From Korobacter sp963758505 (GTDB taxonomy: Bacteria > Acidobacteriota > Terriglobia > Terriglobales > Acidobacteriaceae): a stretch of 64,000 bases of DNA. Shown piece after piece: positions 34,017 through 40,036 of this stretch (positions are counted from its first letter, which is position 1; each line of letters starts with the position of its first letter). Made by a program: the position numbers and the translations under genes. The stretch is taken from the NCBI GenBank assembly GCA_963758505.1, contig CAVWVJ010000001.1, positions 806,001-870,000 of the forward strand. The letters are read 5' to 3'. Below the pieces are notes generated by a model. The model had not been told where the DNA came from, did not search any database, and was given only the letters and a program-made list of their open reading frames with translations.

Positions 34017-35021
34017 GTGCTACGTTCGCTGCGAGTGCTTCTGTGTGTGACCCTTCTGGCCGGTTTTGCCAGCGCGCAAACAACCTTGAATGCTGCCGGC
34101 GCAACCTTCCCCTATCCAATTTATTCGAAATGGTTCTCCGAGTATCACAAGGCGCATCCGGATATCGAGATCAACTACCAATCGATCGGCAGCGGTGGCG
34201 GCATTCGCCAGGTGCTGGCAGGCACGGTGGACTTCGGCGCCAGTGATGGGCCGATGACCGACGAACAACTGCAGCAGGCGAAGTTCAAAATCCTGCATAT
34301 TCCGACGGTTTTAGGCGCGGTGGTACCGGCCTACAACGTTCCGGGCGTGGAAGGCGAGATCAAGTTCACGCCGGAGGTGCTGGCGAATATCTTTCTCGGC
34401 AAGATTACCAACTGGAATGACAAGTCGATCGCGGCCGCGAACCCTGGCGTGAAGTTCCCCGACCAGAACATCATCGTGGCGCATCGCTCGGACGGCAGCG
34501 GCACGACGTATATTTTCACCGACTACCTTTCGAAGGTGAGCCCGGAGTGGCAGCAGGCGGCAGGCAAGGGAACCGCGGTGAAGTGGCCCGTAGGTTTGGG
34601 CGGCAAGGGCAATGAGGGTGTGGCGGGGATGATCCGGCAGTTCAAGGGATCGATTGGGTACATCGAGTTGATTTACGCGCTGCAGAACAACATTCCGTAC
34701 GGTTCGGTGAAGAACTCGGCCGGTACCTTTGTGAAGGCATCGCTGGAGAGTACGACGGCGGCAGCCGTAGGGGTGAAGATGCCGGCGGACTACCGCGTGT
34801 CGATAACGAATCCGCCGGGAAAGAATGCGTATCCGATCGCGAGCTTTACGTGGTTGCTGATCCCACAGCCGTTCAAAGACCAGGCGAAGGGAAAGATCAT
34901 CGTCGATTTTCTGAACTGGGAACTGGATAACGGCCAGCCGATGGCGAACAGCTTGAGCTATGCGCCATTGCCGAAGGAAGTGGTGGAGAAGATCCGGCAG
35001 ACGGTGAAGGGAATGAAGTAG
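34017..35021 (+). CDS. pstS: Phosphate ABC transporter, periplasmic phosphate-binding protein
   Basis: The 334-aa protein has a signal peptide ending at SAQ and then the mature PstS start TTLNAAGATFPYPIY. Phosphate-binding loops GSGGGIRQ, DFGASDGPM and RSDGSGTTYIF are present. It captures phosphate in the periplasm for PstCAB. GTG 34017 is chosen because GGAGG lies about 9 bp upstream; an in-frame TTG at 34002 overlaps that site. It is followed by its own terminator, so it can be made in excess over the membrane subunits. Confidence 0.95.
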   Translation: MLRSLRVLLCVTLLAGFASAQTTLNAAGATFPYPIYSKWFSEYHKAHPDIEINYQSIGSGGGIRQVLAGTVDFGASDGPMTDEQLQQAKFKILHIPTVLGAVVPAYNVPGVEGEIKFTPEVLANIFLGKITNWNDKSIAAANPGVKFPDQNIIVAHRSDGSGTTYIFTDYLSKVSPEWQQAAGKGTAVKWPVGLGGKGNEGVAGMIRQFKGSIGYIELIYALQNNIPYGSVKNSAGTFVKASLESTTAAAVGVKMPADYRVSITNPPGKNAYPIASFTWLLIPQPFKDQAKGKIIVDFLNWELDNGQPMANSLSYAPLPKEVVEKIRQTVKGMK

Positions 35022-35049
35022 CGGTTTCCTGGCCGAGCCAGGAATTCTG

Positions 35050-35086
35050 CCCAGCGCTTACCTCCGGGGCGCTGGGTTTCTTTTTT
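35050..35086 (+). terminator. Terminator after pstS
   Basis: An 8-bp stem (35050-35057 with 35069-35076, cccagcgc/gcgctggg), an 11-nt loop and a T-rich run (tttctttttt) follow the pstS stop by 28 bp. It separates pstS from pstCAB-phoU. Confidence 0.85.
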
Positions 35087-35232
35087 GCGGGTTCGTTGGG
35101 CGTGTTGGCTTCCCACGTCGGAAGCGGAGAACCGGGAGGGACTTCGGGTTTTTGTGTCGTGATGGGAGCGAGTTGTGGGCTGGCGTGAGGCGGTTGCAGG
35201 GGCTAAAGCCCTGATGTTTCAGGGCAACGTTC

Positions 35233-35313
35233 GGCACGACTGAAGTCGTGCCCTGATACAAACCCAGGCGTTCGGCACGACTGACGTGTGCCGGCACGAC
35301 TGAAGTCGTGGCC
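35233..35313. repeat. Three tandem GGCACGAC palindromes
   Basis: The palindrome ggcacgac-tgaa-gtcgtgcc (35233-35252) is followed by a degenerate copy (35274-35292) and a third copy (35293-35313). The first two are preceded by gtt and the unit repeats with about 20-40 bp spacing. Similar GGCACGACTGAAGTCGTGCC units, as I recall, are widespread between genes in acidobacterial genomes. Confidence 0.75.
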
Positions 35314-35350
35314 TTTCACAAGAGCGTATGGGGCAAAGCGAAAACAATAG

Positions 35351-35402
35351 GTGGCTCCGCTACGAAAGCGCATTGGTCTGCGCGTTCTTCGGTCGCCATG
35401 AC
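35351..35402. repeat. 52-bp dispersed repeat, copy 2
   Basis: This is the partner of 32395-32446 (43 of 52 positions identical). Its central stem is gcgca (35368-35372) with tgcgc (35379-35383), and it keeps pairing at the position where the two copies differ. Confidence 0.75.
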
Positions 35403-35439
35403 ATGGGATAGAGGGTTGGTGATGCCGGCGGAATCATGG

Positions 35440-35472
35440 CCCACACTCCGTCCGGGAAGGGTGGGGCACCCA
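35440..35472. repeat. CCCACnCTCC-type repeat, copy 1
   Basis: The segment from cccacactcc to gggcaccca closely matches 42622-42653. It can pair partly with itself (cccac with gtggg). It lies 42 bp before the pstC Pho-box-like site. Confidence 0.6.
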
Positions 35473-35513
35473 CAGGATGGTGCGATTCGCTTTAAAGATC
35501 CCGCAACTCGGTT

Positions 35514-35545
35514 TTTACAGTCTTGTAACAATGCGCTGCTAGGGT
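35514..35545 (+). promoter_or_regulatory. Candidate Pho box and -10 of pstC
   Basis: TTTACA (35514-35519) and GTAACA (35525-35530) repeat with an 11-bp period. A -10-like TAGGGT (35540-35545) begins 10 bp after the second repeat. The layout copies that at pstS, so the pstCAB-phoU unit probably has its own phosphate-controlled promoter. Confidence 0.42.
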
Positions 35546-35552
35546 AGAGCGC

Positions 35553-36629
35553 GTGGACAAGCGCATGGCTGCCAGTGAAGTCCCATCCAATCCCCCTGAT
35601 TTGCCGAAGCCGAAAGTCAAGACCACTGTAGAGATTCCGAGACCGAAGCCGGGGAGCTTGAAGGATTTCGGTGTGCTCGGGAAAGGGCGGTTCGGCTCGA
35701 GCGCAGGCACACGCCTGGCAGACCGTGTATTCCGCGGGGCCATGCTGGTCTCGGCGCTGTCGATCTTCGGCATCGTGCTGCTGGTGTTGTGGGAGTTGAT
35801 CTACAAATCGCAGATGACGCTGCACCAGTTCGGCTGGAAGTTCTTTATCGGACAGGACTGGGATCCGGTTGCGGGAAACTTCGGAGCGCTACCTTTTATA
35901 TACGGGACGCTGGTCTCCTCGCTAGTAGCACTGGTGATTGCGGTGCCGCTGGCAGTGGGAGTAGCGGTGTTTACCACAGAGATGTGCCCGCGGCCGTTAC
36001 GCGGGCCGGTATCGTTCACGGTTGAGTTGCTGGCGGCGATCCCGAGCGTGATTTACGGATTATGGGCGGTCTTCGTGCTCGCTCCGTTTTTGCGGCAATA
36101 CGTGCAGCCATGGCTGGCAAAGGCTTTTGGATGGACGGGACTGTTCTCCGGGCCGCCGTATGGTGTGGGGATGCTGGCGGCGGGCGTGATCCTGGCGATC
36201 ATGGTGATCCCGATCATTTCGTCGGTAACGCGGGAGGTGCTGGTCTCGGTGCCGCAGAACCAGCGGGAGGGCGTACTGGCACTGGGCGCAACGCGGTGGG
36301 AGATGATCCGCACCGGGGTGTTGCGCAACGCGCGGATTGGGATTGTGGGCGGGGTGATGCTCGGATTAGGGCGCGCGCTGGGCGAAACGATCGCCGTCAC
36401 GATGGTGATTGGGAACCGGCCGGAGATTGCGAAGTCGCTGTTTGCGCCGGGGTACACGATGGCGAGCGTGATCGCGAACGAGTTCAGCGAAGCCTCGGAC
36501 GATCTTTATCTCAGCGCGCTGGTGGAAATTGGGCTGGCGCTCTTTATCGTTACGTTGATTGTGAATGCGCTGGCGCGATTGCTGGTGTGGTCGATTACGC
36601 GCGGCACGCCTGCGAGGACGCATGCCTAA
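35553..36629 (+). CDS. pstC: Phosphate ABC transporter permease PstC
   Basis: The 358-aa permease has a long hydrophilic N-terminus (about 65 residues, Pro/Lys-rich) and six transmembrane helices. The binding-protein-dependent transport motif is ALGATRWEMIRTGVLRNARI. With PstA it forms the phosphate channel. The GTG start 35553 is preceded by AGGG; ATG 35565 is an alternative. The 3' end overlaps pstA by 8 bp. The N-terminal extension is longer than in E. coli PstC. Confidence 0.92.
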   Translation: MDKRMAASEVPSNPPDLPKPKVKTTVEIPRPKPGSLKDFGVLGKGRFGSSAGTRLADRVFRGAMLVSALSIFGIVLLVLWELIYKSQMTLHQFGWKFFIGQDWDPVAGNFGALPFIYGTLVSSLVALVIAVPLAVGVAVFTTEMCPRPLRGPVSFTVELLAAIPSVIYGLWAVFVLAPFLRQYVQPWLAKAFGWTGLFSGPPYGVGMLAAGVILAIMVIPIISSVTREVLVSVPQNQREGVLALGATRWEMIRTGVLRNARIGIVGGVMLGLGRALGETIAVTMVIGNRPEIAKSLFAPGYTMASVIANEFSEASDDLYLSALVEIGLALFIVTLIVNALARLLVWSITRGTPARTHA

Positions 36630-37500
36630 AGACATCGGGATCCGTCCGGCACCGCGATTGAGCCTGTGGCGCAGGTTCGCCGACCTGTTTTCCAACGTCG
36701 CCGCAGTGGCGGCAGCGGCGCTTGTGCTGTTGCCACTGGGCGCGATCTTCGTGTACCTGGTGATCAAGGGAGCCGGCTCGATCAACCTGGCGTTTCTGAC
36801 GCAGACCCCGAAGCCGGTAGGAGAAGTGGGCGGCGGCATGGCGAATGCAATCGCCGGGAGCGCCTTGATCCTGGCGATGGCGAGCTTGATTGGAGTGCCA
36901 CTGGGGATCGGGTCCGGGATTTATCTCTCCGAGTTTGGACGAAACAAGTTTGGGGATTCGGTGCGATTCGTAGCCGATGTGTTGAACGGCGTGCCCTCGA
37001 TCGTGATCGGGATTGCGGTGTATTCGCTGGTGGTGGTGCCGCAAAAACATTTCTCAGCGTTCTCCGGCGCGGTGGCGTTGGGAATCATGATGATTCCAAC
37101 GATTGCGCGCACCACGGAAGAGATGCTGATGATGGTGCCGCACTCGATTCGCGAGGCTGCTTACGGGCTTGGGATCCCGCAGTGGCGGACGACGATTTCG
37201 ATCGCGTTGCGCACGGCGACGTCAGGGGTGATCACCGGCGTGATGCTGGCGTTTGCGCGCATTGCGGGCGAGACCGCCCCGTTGCTGTTCACTGCCTTCG
37301 GAAACCAGTATTGGAGCCGCAACCCGAACGAGCCGACGGCAGCGCTGCCGCTGCAGATCTACACCTACGCGCTTTCTCCGTTCGATGAGTGGCACCGGCA
37401 GGCATGGGCAGGGGCGCTAATCCTGATCATCCTGATCGTGGGTGCGGTTTCGGCGGTGCGGCTGGTGGCGGGGCGCGGCATGGTGAGGGCTTCGAATTGA
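36622..37500 (+). CDS. pstA: Phosphate ABC transporter permease PstA
   Basis: The 292-aa permease has six transmembrane helices and the PstA loop AYGLGIPQWRTTISIALRTA, with the conserved GEVGGGMANAIAGSALI start of the permease domain. It pairs with PstC. ATG 36622 has GAGG 6 bp upstream and overlaps pstC by 8 bp, suggesting translational coupling. Confidence 0.92.
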   Translation: MPKDIGIRPAPRLSLWRRFADLFSNVAAVAAAALVLLPLGAIFVYLVIKGAGSINLAFLTQTPKPVGEVGGGMANAIAGSALILAMASLIGVPLGIGSGIYLSEFGRNKFGDSVRFVADVLNGVPSIVIGIAVYSLVVVPQKHFSAFSGAVALGIMMIPTIARTTEEMLMMVPHSIREAAYGLGIPQWRTTISIALRTATSGVITGVMLAFARIAGETAPLLFTAFGNQYWSRNPNEPTAALPLQIYTYALSPFDEWHRQAWAGALILIILIVGAVSAVRLVAGRGMVRASN

Positions 37501-37584
37501 ACGTGCGCGCAGGGGTTCCTGGACTGCGGCGCTGCGTGGTTCGGCTCACGATGACAGACGAGAACTAGGAGACGATTAGACACT

Positions 37585-38346
37585 ATGGGTGTCGGAATCC
37601 AGGTACGCGACTTGAATGCCTACTACGGCAAGACTCACGTACTGAAAAATGTCGATATGAAGATTGCGCCGAACCACGTGACCGCGCTGATTGGTCCATC
37701 GGGTTGCGGCAAATCGACATTCGTACGCTGCTTGAATCGCATGCACGAGACCATCCCCGATGCGCATGCCGAGGGCGAGGTCATCGTGGGGGACAAGAAC
37801 ATTTATGAGCGCGGGACCGCGGCGGTCGATGTACGCCGGCGGGTGGGGATGGTTTTTCAGAAAGCGAACCCGTTTCCAACGATGTCGATTTATGACAACG
37901 TGGCTTCCGGGCTGAAGCTGAATGGGATCCGCAAGCGGCAGGTACTGGATGAGGCGGTGGAGCGATCCCTGGAGGCGGCAGCGCTGTGGAACGAAGTGAA
38001 GGACCAGTTGCATAAGAAGTCCGGAGCAAGTCTCTCGGGCGGGCAGCAGCAGAGGCTTTGCATCGCGCGGGCCCTGGCGGTGCAGCCGGAGGTATTGCTG
38101 ATGGACGAGCCGGCGTCGGCGCTGGACCCGATCAGTACGAGCAAGATCGAAGAGCTGATGTTCCAACTGAAAGAGAACTACACCGTGGTGGTGGTGACAC
38201 ATAACATGCAGCAAGCGGCGCGCGTCGCGGAATACACAGGATTTTTCCTGATGGGAAGCGTGATCGAGTTTGACAGCACGCAGAAGATCTTCACGACCCC
38301 GTCTGACAAACGCACTGAAGATTACATTACCGGAAGGTTCGGATAA
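37585..38346 (+). CDS. pstB: Phosphate ABC transporter ATP-binding protein PstB
   Basis: The 253-aa ATPase has Walker A GPSGCGKST (37-45), Q-loop, signature LSGGQQQR and Walker B VLLMDEPASALD, and ends in the PstB-typical EDYITGRFG. It powers phosphate import by PstCA. The length matches the family. The 84-bp gap to pstA includes a segment ending in cgatgacag like other dispersed repeats here, so coupling is looser than between pstC and pstA. Confidence 0.95.
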   Translation: MGVGIQVRDLNAYYGKTHVLKNVDMKIAPNHVTALIGPSGCGKSTFVRCLNRMHETIPDAHAEGEVIVGDKNIYERGTAAVDVRRRVGMVFQKANPFPTMSIYDNVASGLKLNGIRKRQVLDEAVERSLEAAALWNEVKDQLHKKSGASLSGGQQQRLCIARALAVQPEVLLMDEPASALDPISTSKIEELMFQLKENYTVVVVTHNMQQAARVAEYTGFFLMGSVIEFDSTQKIFTTPSDKRTEDYITGRFG

Positions 38347-38352
38347 CTACGA

Positions 38353-39021
38353 ATGAGAACCCGTTTCCAGCATGGTTTAGATGAGTTGAAGGAAAGACTT
38401 CTGCGCATGGGAGGGCTTGCCGAGCAGGCGATCGAGCGTGCGGTGGAGGCTTATCGCAAGCGAGATGCAAAGCTCTGCCAGGCGGTATTCGATGGCGAGC
38501 GCGACATCAACGCGGCCGAGCGTGAGATCGACGAACTAGCATTGGATCTGCTTGCCATGCAGCAACCGATGGCGGTCGACCTGCGGTTTATCTTGGCGGT
38601 AGTGAAGATCAACGCGGACCTCGAACGGGTCGGCGACCAGGCGGTGAACATCGCCCAGCGGGTTCTGGATATGACGGCGGTGCAGCAGTCCGAGGTGCCG
38701 GTGGATATTCCGCGAATGGCGGAGACGGTCGCCACCATGGTGCAGCGCGCGCTGGAGTCGTTTATCGACGGAAAAGCGGAGTTGGCCGAGGCTGTGCTGC
38801 AGATGGACAACATCGTGGACCGCCTGAAAGATGAAGCTTTCGTGGTGCTGGTCGAGCAAATGAACAAGCACCCGGAGACCACGCGGTATTCACTCGACGT
38901 GCTGTTGATCGCGCGCAACCTGGAACGCATTGCCGATCACGCGACTAACATCGCGGAAGACGTGATCTTCTGGGTACGGGGAGCGGATGTGAGGCACGGC
39001 GGAGCGCACTACCCGGTATAG
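38353..39021 (+). CDS. phoU: Phosphate signalling regulator PhoU
   Basis: The 222-aa helical protein has both PhoU metal-binding repeats (INADLERVGDQAVNIA and IARNLERIADHATNIAED). It inhibits the Pho response when phosphate is plentiful by bridging PstB and PhoR. It begins 6 bp after pstB and ends the operon. It is followed by a 9-bp hairpin without a T tract. Confidence 0.93.
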   Translation: MRTRFQHGLDELKERLLRMGGLAEQAIERAVEAYRKRDAKLCQAVFDGERDINAAEREIDELALDLLAMQQPMAVDLRFILAVVKINADLERVGDQAVNIAQRVLDMTAVQQSEVPVDIPRMAETVATMVQRALESFIDGKAELAEAVLQMDNIVDRLKDEAFVVLVEQMNKHPETTRYSLDVLLIARNLERIADHATNIAEDVIFWVRGADVRHGGAHYPV

Positions 39022-39599
39022 CCGGCGAGGTGTTCTTCCTGGGAGCGCGCCCTTGGCGCGCTCTAACTATTTGGGATTGCGAGTTGCGCGTGAAGTTTCA
39101 TGCAGTGAAAACGGGCGAGGGTACACGGTCCGCAGCGAACCGCGAATCTCCTTGTTCCCGCTAGAATGAGGAGTGCTTATGGATTACCTAAACTGCAAGA
39201 ATCTCCCTCTCTGGGCGCAAATCCTGCTGATGCAACCGAAGGCTTCCGGCCAGGACAGCGACGAACGCGACGATCCGGAAAGCACGCCGCGCTACGAAGA
39301 GCCTTCCGTCGCCTAGCGGCGAGTTGCACTCTCCCGCCTCGCCACGATTCCGGGGCCCCGATCCTGTTTTTCCGTGTAACTTGCGCAAAATCTCTTATTG
39401 CGATAGGTTTCCATGTACCTAACGTCCGGAGCTCGACCGGGCGGGCAAGAGGGAAGACACTCGATTCGCATTCTCGAGGATGCGTCTTCGATACACCTGT
39501 CATAGATAGTCTGTGTAGTTCTCTCTTAGGTAATACTAGTTAGCTGATAGTTTCTGACCATACGTGTATTCATTGGAGTAGGATTTACGGGGAGTACGG
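39022..39599. other. 580-bp gap with hairpin, possible small gene and regulator promoter region
   Basis: A 9-bp hairpin (39043-39051 with 39055-39063, gagcgcgcc/ggcgcgctc) lies just after phoU and could end its mRNA, though no T tract follows. A 45-codon ORF with a good ribosome binding site lies at 39179-39316. The final 100 bp are AT-richer and probably hold the promoter of the ArsR-type regulator. Nothing else is recognisable. Confidence 0.5.
39179..39316 (+). CDS. Possible small acidic protein, 45 aa, unrecognised
   Basis: A short frame from ATG 39179 to TAG 39316 has GAGGAG seven bases upstream, one of the better ribosome binding sites in the window. The product begins MDYLNCKNLPLWAQILLMQP and ends in a very acidic, hydrophilic tail rich in Asp, Glu and Arg. 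Two-thirds of the length is charged or polar, so it may be disordered. It lies between phoU and the ArsR-type gene. I know no family like it. Confidence 0.45.
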   Translation: MDYLNCKNLPLWAQILLMQPKASGQDSDERDDPESTPRYEEPSVA

Positions 39600-39926
39600 A
39601 TGAAGAGAGCCTTGCGGAAAGCGTCGCATGAGCGAGAGTTGTATGAACGCCAGGCGAATCTATATAAAGCATTTGCAAACCCGACACGTTTACATCTTCT
39701 GGACTTATTAGGGCGCGGTGAAGCGGGTTCTTCCGATTTGCAGGAACGCCTGGGTGTATCAAAGGCAAACCTGTCGCAACACCTGGCTCTACTTCGATCA
39801 GCGGGGATCGTCAATACCCGGCGAGAAGGGAAACGGTTGCTGGCAGGCCTGGCATTCCCGGAAATCGCCGACGCCAGCCGCCACATGCGGGCGATCTTGA
39901 AGCGGCAAGACCGTAGAGCACGCTGA
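39600..39926 (+). CDS. ArsR/SmtB-family winged-helix regulator
   Basis: The 108-aa protein is a small winged-helix repressor: ANPTRLHLLDLLGRGEAGSSDL, then recognition helix VSKANLSQHLALLRSAGIV and wing TRREGKRLLAGL. It lacks the CxC metal-binding motif of arsenic sensors, so it probably responds to something else. ATG 39600 has GGGGAG upstream. The next gene is the acyl-CoA ligase fusion 110 bp away, a possible target. Confidence 0.85.
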   Translation: MKRALRKASHERELYERQANLYKAFANPTRLHLLDLLGRGEAGSSDLQERLGVSKANLSQHLALLRSAGIVNTRREGKRLLAGLAFPEIADASRHMRAILKRQDRRAR

Positions 39927-40036
39927 ACCCGAGCCTCCCGGCGTGTGCGGAAGACCACCTTTCAATTACTCTAAAGGCGGGCCCTTCGTGAAGGGCTACA
40001 CAGTCTGTCTCTTTGCCAGAGGCAGGCCCGGAGACC

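Larger units (their letters stand above)
35022..35552. other. 530-bp gap between pstS and pstC with terminator, palindromes, dispersed repeats and Pho box
   Basis: The order is terminator (35050-35086), GGGCTAAAGCCC-type hairpin (about 35199-35212), three GGCACGAC palindromes (35233-35313), 52-bp repeat copy 2 (35351-35402), a reverse-paired repeat (35440-35472), and a Pho-box-like promoter (35514-35545). No credible gene is present. Confidence 0.65.

Noticed and set aside
32395..35402. CRISPR array made from the direct repeats
   Set aside because: Repeats are few, of different lengths and without uniform spacers, and no cas gene is present.
39166..39543. Plus-strand 125-codon frame after phoU
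   Set aside because: Low-complexity Arg/Ser-rich product without a ribosome binding site; the overlapping 45-codon frame has a much better start.
39600..39926. ArsR-type gene as the arsenic sensor for the ars operon
   Set aside because: It lies 12 kb away, lacks metal-binding cysteines and sits next to the ligase fusion; the ars operon has its own MarR-type gene.
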